Assembly (NCBI RefSeq): GCF_008830365.1
Contig: NZ_WBKI01000009.1
Location: forward strand, 62,001-126,000
Length of the DNA: 64,000 bases
Direction of reading: 5' to 3'
From: Serratia proteamaculans
GTDB lineage: Bacteria; Pseudomonadota; Gammaproteobacteria; Enterobacterales; Enterobacteriaceae
Made by a program: the position numbers and the translations under genes. Under the pieces are notes generated by a model that did not search any database, was not told where the DNA came from, and was given only the letters and a program-made list of their open reading frames with translations. Below, one piece after another: positions 37,378 through 47,380 of the stretch. Positions within the stretch are counted from its first letter, which is position 1, and each line of letters begins with the position of its first letter.

Positions 37378-38581
37378 GGGTGCCTCCTGGCGTCAGTTGT
37401 TGGCAGCGTAGCCAGCCCAGTGGCCGGGATTGCCCGGCACGCAGTTGGTCGCCGCTAATCAGGACAAAGCGTTGCCGTTGAGGCTCACTTTCCAGCCGGT
37501 AATTGCCCGCGGCATCCCCCGCCAGGCACTCGCTGGCGGTGATGACGATTTCATGGGGCAGCGGGGCGTCAACCGGCCCGTTATTATGAATTATCAGATC
37601 ATTCAACCCATTTTGCTGTGGCTGAGGGCTAAATTTTACCTGCCAGTTGACGCTGAGCGGCCGGTTTTCTATCACTGCCCGCAGCGTAGCCAATGACCAG
37701 GCGCGACGATCTTCCGCCAGCGGTAGCCGGAACCAGATAATGCCACGCAGGTGCGGCATGGCCTGCGCGTTCAGCTGATGCAGAAAATCAGCCACCTGTT
37801 GCGGCGCGACCGTCAGCTCGCGTGAAGTGCCTGCGACGCGCAGCGAGGCTTCGCTTTCAACCTGCGCGCCTTGCGCGTCAAACCCCACCAGACCCATGCC
37901 ATAGGCGGGCAATGCCACCCGAAAGGGTTTTTGCGTGATTTTCGCGTACTGTGTTACCCAGCGCAGTGCCAACGGGCCGGAAAATAACCCTTGCTGAGGA
38001 GACAGCACCGCATGCACCTGCAGTACCGAACTGTCCACCTGTTGTAATACACCCGGCAACGCTGCGGAGCCGATCCAGGCCGGTAAGGCGGTAATGCCCA
38101 GTTGCAGTGAGTGAGGGAGCTGTTGACGCAGTCGCTGGAGGAAATGCTGATAATCAGGCAGACGTGCGGTGGCGGCGTCATGGTCTATTTCAACGCCGAC
38201 GACCTGCAGCCCGGCGGCCTGCCATTGTTGCACCTGTTTTAGCAGGCGCTGGCGAATGGCGGGCTCATCCAACTGCGCCAGTTGCCCGTCCAGACGTGCC
38301 ACCAACCACAGCGGGCGGTCCTCTTGTTTCAGTAACGGCAAATTGACCGGGATCTCACGCCAGCCTTCACGCGGATGCACCTGCAAACCCAGCACCCGCA
38401 ATGCAGGGAACAGATCGCGGCTTTGCGCCAACGCCAGTGCATGTTGCGGCGTCCAGACCCGTTGCCAGACGTAGACCTGGTTATCCCTGGTCTGCGGTAA
38501 CTGCAGTGCCTGCTGACGGCCGCCGAACCAGGCGGTCGATGCCAGGGCCAGCATTAATAACGCCATTAGCCTGCGTTTCAT
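37364..38581 (-). CDS. DUF3142 domain-containing exported protein
   Basis: A 405-residue protein with an N-terminal signal or anchor (RLMALLMLALASTAWFGG). The middle (about residues 40-280) looks like a TIM barrel: VVGVEIDHDAATARLPDY resembles the beta-4 DxxD-type motif of GH18-like hydrolases, and ITALPAWI, RVALPAYGMGL and LRGIIWFRLPL resemble later strands. The C-terminal part is beta-rich. This is the DUF3142 family; activity is not known. The start overlaps the panM stop (ATGA) and its end overlaps the TPR-like gene, so the three form a coupled operon. Confidence 0.83.
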   Translation of the reverse strand: MKRRLMALLMLALASTAWFGGRQQALQLPQTRDNQVYVWQRVWTPQHALALAQSRDLFPALRVLGLQVHPREGWREIPVNLPLLKQEDRPLWLVARLDGQLAQLDEPAIRQRLLKQVQQWQAAGLQVVGVEIDHDAATARLPDYQHFLQRLRQQLPHSLQLGITALPAWIGSAALPGVLQQVDSSVLQVHAVLSPQQGLFSGPLALRWVTQYAKITQKPFRVALPAYGMGLVGFDAQGAQVESEASLRVAGTSRELTVAPQQVADFLHQLNAQAMPHLRGIIWFRLPLAEDRRAWSLATLRAVIENRPLSVNWQVKFSPQPQQNGLNDLIIHNNGPVDAPLPHEIVITASECLAGDAAGNYRLESEPQRQRFVLISGDQLRAGQSRPLGWLRCQQLTPGGTLVTP

Positions 38582-38970
38582 TGCTGCCAGAGTTCGCCTT
38601 GCTGTGTGAACCCGCAGGCGCGCATAAAGTTATCCACTTCACCGCGTTCGCGTGGCGTCAGACCGGCGGTAGAAAGCTGCCAGTGCGTTATCTGCGGCAG
38701 GTGGCGCTGGGCGTCCTGTACCAGATACAGCCCGACACCGCGGCGGCGCGTCACTTCGCGCACCAGTAAATCCTGCAACTTGGCGTGATCACCGTTCAGC
38801 TCGATTTTCACCGCGCCCAGCAGGCGTTCGTTGAAGCGAGCGGCAAACAGCGCTTTATCGCCGCTAAGCCAGCTTTCCCACTGTTCCGGCTGCTGATGCG
38901 GCCAGATTTTGCCAAGGTCGATAAGGTCTTGTGGGGACAGCGTGGTTAATCGCTCAATAGTCAGTTTCAT
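38578..38970 (-). CDS. panM: PanD maturation factor PanM (PanZ)
   Basis: A 130-residue GNAT-fold protein that binds acetyl-CoA and promotes self-cleavage of aspartate decarboxylase PanD, and so controls pantothenate synthesis. The CoA-binding loop is REVTRRRGVGLYLVQDAQRH. In E. coli PanM (YhhK) has 127 residues and lies near the liv genes after rpoH, as here. I start at ATG 38970 (MKLTIE). Its stop overlaps the start of the DUF3142 gene, which is not the E. coli arrangement. Confidence 0.93.
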   Translation of the reverse strand: MKLTIERLTTLSPQDLIDLGKIWPHQQPEQWESWLSGDKALFAARFNERLLGAVKIELNGDHAKLQDLLVREVTRRRGVGLYLVQDAQRHLPQITHWQLSTAGLTPRERGEVDNFMRACGFTQQGELWQQ

Positions 38971-39376
38971 GCAGGATTTCCGAACGGCTAATCGATGCCG
39001 ACAGTGTAATAGATCTTGCGCAGAGCGATGTGTAAGTTTTTCTGTACGATTACTGCGCGAAATGTTTTTTGCAAGACGCATTTTCCGAGTAAATATGTAG
39101 TGAATCGATCGAGAACCAGCATAACGCGCTGCGCCTGATGCTAAACAGCGCAGATTTAATCCGGATTTTATGCTGTTTACACCGCTTGTTCCTGATTGTG
39201 CAAGTTGATTTGCAGCAGAAAATTCCTGTTTAATGGCATGAAAAATAAAGTCTTATTAGAAAATATTGCCATGAAAACACCTAAATCATTATTACTTATG
39301 AATAAAAGCAGTAAATAAGGGTCAGGTGCAGGCAAACACAACAGGTACGTTCACAACGACAGATGGGGATTTGCGG
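38971..39376. promoter_or_regulatory. panM-livK divergent intergenic region
   Basis: This 406-base AT-rich region must carry the promoters of panM (left) and livK (right). From 39238 to 39318 it holds a 26-codon frame rich in Leu codons, described separately. The part from 39319 to 39370 is C/A-rich and G-poor (for example GCAAACACAACAGG), which would suit Rho loading. Lrp controls the liv genes in E. coli, but I cannot pick a firm Lrp site by eye. Confidence 0.5.
39238..39318 (+). CDS. Possible liv leader peptide, 26 aa, Leu-rich
   Basis: ATG 39238 to TAA 39316-39318 encodes 26 residues including KVLLENI and [11 protein letters not shown]. Five Leu codons occur as pairs or triplets (TTA TTA; TTA TTA CTT), with Val and Ile codons nearby. 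It ends 58 bases before livK. No good Shine-Dalgarno precedes the ATG, and AT-rich DNA gives such codons easily, so this is tentative. Confidence 0.3.
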   Translation: MKNKVLLENIAMKTPKSLLLMNKSSK

Positions 39377-40492
39377 ATGAAATTAACAAAAGGTAAGGCG
39401 CTGTTGGCAGGTTGTATCGCGATGGCTATCGGGCATGCGGCAATGGCCAAAGACATTAAGGTTGCGATCGTCGGGGCGATGTCAGGGCCGGTCGCACAGT
39501 ATGGTGACATGGAGTTCACCGGTGCCCGTCAGGCGATTGCCGACATCAATGCCAAGGGTGGTATCAAGGGCGATAAGCTGGTCGCCGTGGAATACGATGA
39601 CGCCTGTGACCCGAAACAGGCGGTAGCGGTGGCCAACAAGGTGATCAACGACGGTATCCGTTATGTGATTGGCCACCTGTGCTCTTCCTCGACGCAGCCG
39701 GCTTCCGATATTTATGAAGATGAAGGTGTGATCATGATTACCCCGGCGGCCACCAACGCCGATCTGACCACCCGCGGTTACAAGATGATCATGCGCACCA
39801 CCGGCCTGGACTCCGATCAGGGCCCGACGGCGGCCAAGTACATTCTCAGTGAGATCAAACCCAAGCGCATTGCGGTGATCCACGATAAACAACAGTACGG
39901 CGAAGGTCTGGCGCGCTCGGTGCGTGACAGCCTGAAAAAACAGGGTACCGACGTGGTGATGTTTGAAGGCATCACCGCCGGCGATAAAGATTTCTCCACT
40001 CTGGTGGCGCGTCTGAAGAAAGAGAACGTCGATTTTGTTTACTTCGGCGGTTACTACCCGGAAATGGGTCAGATCTTGCGCCAGGCCAAACAGGCCGGCC
40101 TGACCACCCGCTTTATGGGGCCAGAGGGCGTGGGCAACTCCTCACTGTCTAATATCGCCGGTGCCGCTTCTGAAGGCATGCTGGTGACCTTGCCGAAACG
40201 CTACGATCAGGTTCCGGCCAACAAACCTGTAGTGGATGCGCTGAAAGCCAAGAAACTGGATCCGACCGGTCCGTTCGTCTGGACGACTTACGCCGCACTG
40301 CAATCTCTGACCACCGGGATGGAGCGCAGCGGCAGCCAGGAGCCGGCCGACATCGTCAAGGATCTGAAAACCGGCAAGCCGGTGGACACCGTGATGGGGC
40401 CGCTGAGCTGGGATGACAAGGGCGATCTGAAAGGCTTCGAGTTCGGCGTGTTCGAGTGGCATGCAGACGGCACATCAACACCGATTAAATAA
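39377..40492 (+). CDS. livK: Branched-chain amino acid ABC transporter, binding protein LivK/LivJ
   Basis: Periplasmic receptor of the LIV-I/LS system; 371 residues with signal peptide [24 protein letters not shown] cleaved before [13 protein letters not shown]. The ligand region includes [19 protein letters not shown] and [10 protein letters not shown], the family's amino-acid-binding loops. E. coli carries two such genes (livJ and livK) around panM; only one is present here. I use ATG 39377; an in-frame start at 39326 would put 17 non-signal residues first. The stop codon directly abuts ERIC copy 2. Confidence 0.96.
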   Translation: MKLTKGKALLAGCIAMAIGHAAMAKDIKVAIVGAMSGPVAQYGDMEFTGARQAIADINAKGGIKGDKLVAVEYDDACDPKQAVAVANKVINDGIRYVIGHLCSSSTQPASDIYEDEGVIMITPAATNADLTTRGYKMIMRTTGLDSDQGPTAAKYILSEIKPKRIAVIHDKQQYGEGLARSVRDSLKKQGTDVVMFEGITAGDKDFSTLVARLKKENVDFVYFGGYYPEMGQILRQAKQAGLTTRFMGPEGVGNSSLSNIAGAASEGMLVTLPKRYDQVPANKPVVDALKAKKLDPTGPFVWTTYAALQSLTTGMERSGSQEPADIVKDLKTGKPVDTVMGPLSWDDKGDLKGFEFGVFEWHADGTSTPIK

Positions 40493-40620
40493 TATACCCG
40501 TTATACTTGAAGCTGTATCTGTGTTGGCTGCATCCGCGCACCCCAGTCACTTAGCTGGCTAAGCTCCTGGGGGTTTACGGCCTTGCCGCCTTGATACAAC
40601 TCCAATTATTTAGGGTATAC
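40493..40620 (-). repeat. ERIC element, copy 2 (about 128 bp), inside the liv operon
   Basis: Reverse orientation relative to copy 1. It runs from TATACCCGTTATACTTGAAG to TCCAATTATTTAGGGTATA with the core CACTTAGCTGGCTAAGCTCC. The first base follows the livK TAA with no gap. The remaining gap to livH (40621-40734) has no gene. Confidence 0.93.
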
Positions 40621-40734
40621 CCTTTGTCTTTCACGTTGCAGCGTTGTTGATTGCAACGTGAAATTCATTGGCAATAAGCATTGTTACTGATGTTTATTCC
40701 AAGCAGTTATAGCTATGTAGCCAAGGGTTAGAGT

Positions 40735-41657
<923 letters not shown>

Positions 41658-41661
<4 letters not shown>

Positions 41662-42941
41662 AACTCAATCTGCTCAATGCGTTGATCGCCACCCTGGTGC
41701 TGTTTGTGATGGCCTCATTCCTGATGGGGATGCAACTGAGTCTCGACGGTACCAAACTGGTGGTGCATGGCGCGGCGGAAGTCCGCTGGATGTGGATCGG
41801 CATTGGCTGCGTCATCGTGTTCTTTTTCCAGTTACTGCGGCCGCTGATGCAGCAGGGGCTGAAAAAAATCTCCGGCCCTTCATTCGTCTTACCGAGCTTT
41901 GATGGCACCACCGCGCGTCAGAAGCTGCTGGCCGCGGCGATCATTGTTGCCGCCGTTGCCTGGCCGTTCCTGGTGTCGCGTGGCACTGTGGATATCGCCA
42001 CCCTGACGTTGATCTACGTGATGCTGGGTCTGGGCCTGAACGTGGTTGTGGGGCTGTCCGGTCTGCTGGTGCTGGGTTACGGCGGTTTTTACGCCATTGG
42101 CGCTTACACCTACGCGCTGCTGAACCACTATTACGGCCTCGGCTTCTGGGAAAGCCTGCCGTTGGCGGGCATAGTGACCGCCATCTTTGGTTTTCTGCTC
42201 GGTTTCCCGGTGCTGAGACTGCGCGGCGATTACCTGGCGATTGTGACGTTGGGCTTCGGTGAGATCGTGCGCATCCTGTTGCTGAACAATACCGAGATCA
42301 CCGGCGGACCGAACGGCATCAGCCAGATCCCTAAACCGACCTTCTTTGGGCTGGAGTTCAACCGCAGCCTGCGTGACGGCGGCTGGGACACCTTCCATAA
42401 CTTCTTTGGTCTGAAATACGATCCGAGCGATCGCATCGTGTTTTTGTATCTGGTGGCACTGCTGTTGGTGGTTCTGACGTTGTTTGTGATTAACCGTCTG
42501 CTGCGCATGCCGCTGGGCCGTGCCTGGGAAGCGCTGCGCGAAGATGAAATCGCCTGCCGTTCACTGGGCCTTAACCCGACCAAAATCAAACTGACCGCCT
42601 TCACCATCAGCGCCGCCTTCGCCGGGTTTGCCGGCACGCTGTTTGCTGCGCGTCAGGGCTTTGTCAGCCCGGAATCCTTTACCTTCGTCGAGTCGGCCTT
42701 CGTGTTGGCGATTGTGGTATTGGGTGGCATGGGGTCGCAGTTTGCGGTGATCCTGGCGGCGATTCTGCTGGTGGTGTCGCGCGAACTGATGCGTGATCTG
42801 AACGAATACAGCATGTTGTTGCTGGGTGCCCTGATGGTGCTGATGATGATTTGGCGGCCGCAAGGGCTGCTGCCGATGAAACGGCCACAGCTCAAACTGA
42901 AAGCGGCAGATATCCACGCGGGCAAAGGAGAGCAGGCATGA
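41658..42941 (+). CDS. livM: Branched-chain amino acid ABC transporter permease LivM
   Basis: A 427-residue permease with about 10 helices; an N-terminal extra pair of helices is typical of enteric LivM. Conserved: [38 protein letters not shown], and the coupling loop [20 protein letters not shown]. It overlaps livH and livG by 4 bases each, so the operon is tightly coupled. Confidence 0.98.
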
Positions 42942-43705
42942 GTGTGCAACCTTTGCTGAAGGTCGAAGGGTTGTCGATGCGTTTCGGCGGCCTGCTGGCG
43001 GTCAATAATGTGGCGCTGGAGCTGAATGAAGGCGAAATTGTTTCGCTGATTGGCCCGAACGGTGCCGGAAAAACCACGGTGTTTAACTGCCTGACCGGCT
43101 TCTACCGCCCGACTGGCGGCACCATCAAACTGCGCGAACGTCACCTGGAAGGGTTGCCCGGCCAGACGATTGCTCGCATGGGTGTGGTGCGGACTTTCCA
43201 ACACGTGCGGCTGTTTCGTGAAATGACGGTGATCGAAAACCTGTTGGTCGCGCAGCATCAGCATCTGAAAAGCGGCGTCTTCGCCGGCCTGCTAAAAACG
43301 CCGGCTTTCCGTCGCGCCGAAGCCGATGCGCTGGATCGTGCTGCGGTGTGGTTGCAGCGGGTTGGCCTGCTGGAGATGGCTAACCGCTCGGCGGGTAACC
43401 TGGCTTACGGGCAACAGCGGCGGCTGGAGATTGCACGCTGCATGGTCACCCGGCCGGAACTGCTGATGCTGGACGAGCCGGCGGCGGGGCTGAACCCGAA
43501 GGAAACCGACGAACTGGACCACCTGATTGTCGAACTGCGTAATCAGCATAAGGTGTCGGTACTGTTGATTGAACACGATATGAAGCTGGTGATGGGCATT
43601 TCCGACCGCATCTACGTGGTGAACCAGGGCACGCCGCTGGCGCAGGGCACCCCGGCAGAAATCCGTAACAACCCGGACGTGATCCGGGCTTATCTGGGCG
43701 AATAA
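42938..43705 (+). CDS. livG: Branched-chain amino acid ABC transporter ATP-binding protein LivG
   Basis: A 255-residue ABC ATPase. Walker A is GPNGAGKTT (about residues 37-45), the signature is [15 protein letters not shown], and Walker [16 protein letters not shown]. The ATG at 42938 lies in the livM stop (ATGA) behind GGAGAG. Works with LivF to drive uptake of Leu, Ile and Val. Confidence 0.98.
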   Translation: MSVQPLLKVEGLSMRFGGLLAVNNVALELNEGEIVSLIGPNGAGKTTVFNCLTGFYRPTGGTIKLRERHLEGLPGQTIARMGVVRTFQHVRLFREMTVIENLLVAQHQHLKSGVFAGLLKTPAFRRAEADALDRAAVWLQRVGLLEMANRSAGNLAYGQQRRLEIARCMVTRPELLMLDEPAAGLNPKETDELDHLIVELRNQHKVSVLLIEHDMKLVMGISDRIYVVNQGTPLAQGTPAEIRNNPDVIRAYLGE

Positions 43706-43708
43706 TTT

Positions 43709-44410
43709 ATGTTGTCATTTAATCAGGTATCCGCCCATTACGGCAAAATCCAGGCGCTGCATCAGGTCAGCCTGAACATTAAGCAGGGCGAGATAGTTAC
43801 GCTGATCGGCGCTAACGGCGCCGGTAAAACCACGCTGCTCGGCACGCTGTGCGGGGAACCTCGCGCCAGCGAAGGCAGCATCACCTTCCTCGATCAGGAC
43901 ATCACCCAGTGGCAGACCTCGCGCATCATGCGTGAGGCGGTGGCTATTGTGCCGGAAGGACGGCGGGTGTTTTCGCGCATGACGGTGGAAGAGAATCTGG
44001 CGATGGGCGGTTTTTTTGCCGACCGTCAGCAGTATCAGCAACGCATCGAGCGGGTGTTCGAGCTGTTTCCACGCCTGCTGGAACGCCGTGCTCAGCGCTC
44101 CGGCACCATGTCCGGCGGTGAGCAACAGATGTTGGCGATCGGTCGTGCGCTGATGAGCCAGCCGAAGTTACTGTTGCTCGACGAACCCTCCCTGGGGTTG
44201 GCACCGATTATTATTCAGCAGATTTTTGACATCATTCAGCAACTGCGCGAAGAAGGAATGACCATCTTCCTGGTGGAGCAAAACGCCAATCAGGCACTGA
44301 AACTGGCAGATCGTGGTTATGTACTGGAAAACGGCCGCGTGGTGTTGGAAGATACGGGAGCCGCATTGTTAGCAAACGAAGCAGTACGGTCGGCGTATCT
44401 GGGCGGCTGA
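43709..44410 (+). CDS. livF: Branched-chain amino acid ABC transporter ATP-binding protein LivF
   Basis: A 233-residue ABC ATPase, last gene of the transporter. Walker A GANGAGKTT, signature MSGGEQQMLAIGRALM, Walker B LLLLDEPSLGLAP. It begins 3 bases after livG. A double stem-loop element and a PLP aminotransferase follow on the same strand. Confidence 0.98.
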   Translation: MLSFNQVSAHYGKIQALHQVSLNIKQGEIVTLIGANGAGKTTLLGTLCGEPRASEGSITFLDQDITQWQTSRIMREAVAIVPEGRRVFSRMTVEENLAMGGFFADRQQYQQRIERVFELFPRLLERRAQRSGTMSGGEQQMLAIGRALMSQPKLLLLDEPSLGLAPIIIQQIFDIIQQLREEGMTIFLVEQNANQALKLADRGYVLENGRVVLEDTGAALLANEAVRSAYLGG

Positions 44411-44427
44411 AATACCCGTCTAAGCGG

Positions 44428-44483
44428 TAGGGGGCGAATATATTCGCCCCGAGTGACTCGGGCGCAGTGTACAGCGCCCCTAC
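44428..44483 (+). repeat. Double stem-loop element after livF
   Basis: Two hairpins in 56 bases: GGGGCGAATA/TATTCGCCCC (44431-44450, a 20-base perfect palindrome) and GGGCGC-AGTGTACA-GCGCCC near 44460-44479. The ends GTAGGGG and CCCCTAC are also complementary, so the whole can fold as one unit. No T-run. It looks like a small mobile or repetitive palindrome, or a processing signal between livF and the aminotransferase. Confidence 0.6.
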
Positions 44484-44515
44484 AAAGTTTTTAACGATTA
44501 CGAGAAGAAGAAGAA

Positions 44516-45703
44516 ATGAACACAGAAGGGTTACTCGCGCAGCGCATCGTAAAAGTAAAAAGCTCGGCAATCCGTGAATTGCTCAAGCACAGTAAGATGG
44601 AAAACGTCATTTCGCTGGCGGGCGGCATCCCCTCTGATGCCCTGTTTGATTTCGAAGGTTTGAGCATCGCCACTCATCAGGCGATCACCGAGCAACCGAA
44701 AAGTGCCTTCCAGTATGGTCTGACCGAAGGCAGCCCGGTACTGCGTGAGCGCATCTGCGAACTGTGCGCCCAGCGTGGTGTTTCTGCCACTGCCGAAGAA
44801 GTGATGGTCACGGCAGGATCTCAGCAGGCGCTGGACCTGGTGATGCGTGCCATCGTCAACCCGGGCGACGTGTTTGTGGTGGAGCGTCCGACCTATCTGG
44901 CGGCGTTACAGACGCTGGAGCTGGCGGAAGCCAACATCATGTCGGTGTCGTCCGACAGCGATGGCATGGTGGTCGAAGAGCTGGCCGAGCTGCTGAAAAC
45001 CCAGCGTATCAAGGGCGTGTATGTGGTGCCGAACTTTGGCAACCCGAGCGGTATCACCCTGAGTACAGCCCGTCGCGAGCTGTTGGTGAAGCTGGCCGCA
45101 GAGCACAATTTCCTGATCATCGAAGATGACCCGTACGGCGAACTGCGCTTTACCGAAGAGCGTAACGCCACGCTGCACCAGATTTCCCAGCAGGTGCTGG
45201 GTCATACCGATAACATTATCTACACCTCGACCTTCTCCAAGATCCTGGCACCGGGCCTGCGCCTGGGCTGGGCAATTCTGCCGCCGTTCCTGCTGCATAA
45301 AGTGGCGATCATCAAGCAGGCGGCGGATCTGCACGCCAGCGCGCTGTCGCAGAGCATCGTAGAATGTTACCTGGGGCTGGATCGCCTGCCGACGCAGATC
45401 GAAAAGATCCGCGCAGCCTACAAGCAAAAAGGTGAGATCCTGGCCGGATTGGTGGAGCAAGAGCTGGGCGACCACATCAGCTTTGATATGCCGAAGGGCG
45501 GTATGTTCCTGTGGGCGCGTTTCCGTCAGCCGTTTAACGCCACAGAATGGCTGAAAACCACTCTGCAGCAGGGCGTGGTCTTCGTGCCGGGGGAATACTT
45601 CTTCTCTGACAATCCGGATCGCTCGACCTTCCGCCTGTCGTTCGCTACCGCCACTGAACAGCAGATGCAAGAAGCCGTTGCCCGCCTGCGTCGTTCACTG
45701 TAA
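44516..45703 (+). CDS. PLP-dependent aminotransferase (class I/II, 2-aminoadipate-aminotransferase-like)
   Basis: A 395-residue fold-type I aminotransferase. The PLP Lys is Lys242 in TSTFSKILAPGLRLGW; IIEDDPYGELRF (Asp204, Tyr207) and VPNFGNPSGITL (Asn) complete the cofactor site. The sequence is of the MocR-like/LysN type without a DNA-binding domain, known for broad specificity towards aminoadipate, aromatic and branched-chain substrates. Directly after livKHMGF, which makes a branched-chain amino acid role plausible but unproven. E. coli has no gene here. AAGAAG lies before the ATG. Confidence 0.85.
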   Translation: MNTEGLLAQRIVKVKSSAIRELLKHSKMENVISLAGGIPSDALFDFEGLSIATHQAITEQPKSAFQYGLTEGSPVLRERICELCAQRGVSATAEEVMVTAGSQQALDLVMRAIVNPGDVFVVERPTYLAALQTLELAEANIMSVSSDSDGMVVEELAELLKTQRIKGVYVVPNFGNPSGITLSTARRELLVKLAAEHNFLIIEDDPYGELRFTEERNATLHQISQQVLGHTDNIIYTSTFSKILAPGLRLGWAILPPFLLHKVAIIKQAADLHASALSQSIVECYLGLDRLPTQIEKIRAAYKQKGEILAGLVEQELGDHISFDMPKGGMFLWARFRQPFNATEWLKTTLQQGVVFVPGEYFFSDNPDRSTFRLSFATATEQQMQEAVARLRRSL

Positions 45704-45768
45704 TCCCCACGGCGGCGGGGCACTTTTCCCCACCGCCGACATCAAACCGCAATCTGCACTTCACTCTC

Positions 45769-45808
45769 CCGTCATATGGCTGTCATCTAACGGTTATATT
45801 TCTGTCAT
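45769..45808 (+). promoter_or_regulatory. Two tandem Pho boxes
   Basis: CCGTCATATGGCTGTCAT (45769-45786) and CGGTTATATTTCTGTCAT (45791-45808). Each has two 7-base CTGTCAT-like repeats in 11-base register, and the boxes are 22 bases apart start to start, the phasing required by PhoB dimers. This marks the ugp genes as phosphate-starvation controlled, as in E. coli. Confidence 0.92.
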
Positions 45809-45826
45809 CCGAGCATGGCATGTTAT

Positions 45827-45946
45827 CCCCGTCATCTTTCAAGCCGCAGCGTTGTTGCCTGCCCTGATGTTTCCCTGTCACTTAGTTAACTAAGCTCCGA
45901 GGGATCCATCAGGTTGCCGCCTGGCTGCGACTTGAAAGCTATAGGG
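45827..45946 (-). repeat. ERIC-like element, copy 3 (about 120 bp), in the ugp leader
   Basis: A divergent ERIC in reverse orientation. Both ends carry the inverted arms CCCC...CTTTCAAG..GCAG, the body contains TGTCACTTAGTTAACTAAGC (compare TGACTTACTTAAGTAAGC of the consensus core), and the right side contains TTGCCGCCTGGCTGC. It starts just after the putative -10 of the Pho promoter. Confidence 0.85.
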
Positions 45947-46018
45947 GAACGCTTCCGAACAAGAATTGATTCTTTTCGCTCACGCGCTTATTACACCAGC
46001 TTTTTTCAGGAGTTAGGC

Positions 46019-47338
46019 ATGCTCACCTACGCTATTCGCAAAACTACGCTGTGCGTCGCGTTGACCCTGGCGGTCAGCACTCAGGCACTGGCGGCGACCG
46101 AGATCCCGTTCTGGCATTCGATGGAGGGTGAATTGGGTAAAGAAGTGGATTCCCTGGCGGAGCGCTTTAACCAGTCGCACACCGACGTCAAAATTGTCCC
46201 GGTTTATAAAGGTAACTACGAACAGAGCCTGGCGGCGGGCATTGCAGCCTACCGCTCCGGTAAAGCACCGGCGATCCTGCAGGTGTACGAGGTGGGCACG
46301 GCAACCATGATGGCCAGCAAGGCAATCAAGCCGGTGTATGAGGTGTTTAAAGACGCCGGTATCAACTTTGACGAGTCGGTGTTCGTGCCGACGGTGTCCG
46401 GTTACTACACCGACAACAAGAGCGGCCACCTGCTGTCTCAGCCGTTCAACAGCTCTACCCCGGTGCTGTATTACAACAAAGACGCCTTCAAAAAAGCCGG
46501 CTTGAACCCGGACCAGCCGCCAAAAACCTGGCAGGAACTGGCGGCGGACACCGCCAAACTGCGTGCAGCCGGTATGAAGTGTGGCTACGCCAGCGGCTGG
46601 CAGGGCTGGATCCAACTCGAGAACTTCAGCGCCTGGCATGGGGTGCCGTTCGCCACGGAGAACAACGGTTTCGGGGGAGCCAGCGCCAAGCTGGAATTCA
46701 ACAAGCCGCTGCAGGTCAAGCACATCCAACTGCTGGAAGAGATGAACAAGAAGGGTGATTTCACCTATTTCGGCCGTAAAGACGAATCCACCGAGAAGTT
46801 CTATAGCGGTGATTGCGCCATTACTACTGCGTCATCCGGCTCTCTGGCGGATATCAAGCATTACGCCAAGTTCAACTACGGCGTGGGCATGATGCCGTAC
46901 GATGCCGATGCCAAAAATGCACCGCAGAACGCCATTATCGGTGGTGCCAGCCTGTGGGTGATGAACGGCAAAGATGCCGCCACCTACAAAGGCGTAGCCG
47001 AGTTCCTGCAGTATCTGGCACAGCCGGAAATTGCCGCCGAATGGCACCAGAAGACCGGCTATCTGCCGATCACCACCGCCGCTTACGATCTGACCAAGCA
47101 ACAGGGCTTCTACGACAAGAACCCAGGGGCGGACGTGGCGACGCGTCAAATGCTGAACAAGCCGCCATTGCCGTTCACCAAGGGGTTGCGCCTGGGCAAT
47201 ATGCCGCAGATCCGTACCGTGGTGGATGAAGAGTTGGAAGGTGTGTGGACCGGCAAGAAAACGCCACAGCAGGCACTGGACGCTGCCGTACAGCGTGGTG
47301 ACGTGTTGCTGCGTCGCTTCGAGTCCCAGACCAAGTAG
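46019..47338 (+). CDS. ugpB: sn-Glycerol-3-phosphate ABC transporter, binding protein UgpB
   Basis: Periplasmic receptor for G3P and glycerophosphodiesters such as glycerophosphocholine; 439 residues. Signal peptide [25 protein letters not shown] is cleaved before [20 protein letters not shown], the classic start of mature UgpB. Other conserved parts are [20 protein letters not shown] and [14 protein letters not shown] use ATG 46019 behind AGGAG; the longer frame back to 45914 would run through ERIC copy 3. Confidence 0.97.
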   Translation: MLTYAIRKTTLCVALTLAVSTQALAATEIPFWHSMEGELGKEVDSLAERFNQSHTDVKIVPVYKGNYEQSLAAGIAAYRSGKAPAILQVYEVGTATMMASKAIKPVYEVFKDAGINFDESVFVPTVSGYYTDNKSGHLLSQPFNSSTPVLYYNKDAFKKAGLNPDQPPKTWQELAADTAKLRAAGMKCGYASGWQGWIQLENFSAWHGVPFATENNGFGGASAKLEFNKPLQVKHIQLLEEMNKKGDFTYFGRKDESTEKFYSGDCAITTASSGSLADIKHYAKFNYGVGMMPYDADAKNAPQNAIIGGASLWVMNGKDAATYKGVAEFLQYLAQPEIAAEWHQKTGYLPITTAAYDLTKQQGFYDKNPGADVATRQMLNKPPLPFTKGLRLGNMPQIRTVVDEELEGVWTGKKTPQQALDAAVQRGDVLLRRFESQTK

Positions 47339-47380
47339 CGTCAACCGGGACTCCGTTCCGGCGAACGACACCGATCCACC

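Larger units (their letters stand above)
45704..46018 (+). promoter_or_regulatory. ugp operon promoter and leader region
   Basis: The 315-base gap contains two tandem Pho boxes (45769-45808), a likely -10 TGTTAT (45821-45826) 12 bases further on, ERIC copy 3 (45827-45946) and about 70 bases of leader up to ugpB. Transcription starting near 45833 would run through the whole ERIC. AGGAG at 46009-46013 is the ugpB ribosome site. Confidence 0.8.

Noticed and set aside
41889-42398. 169-residue minus-strand frame opposite livM
   Set aside because: His/Gln-rich shadow of a hydrophobic permease gene.
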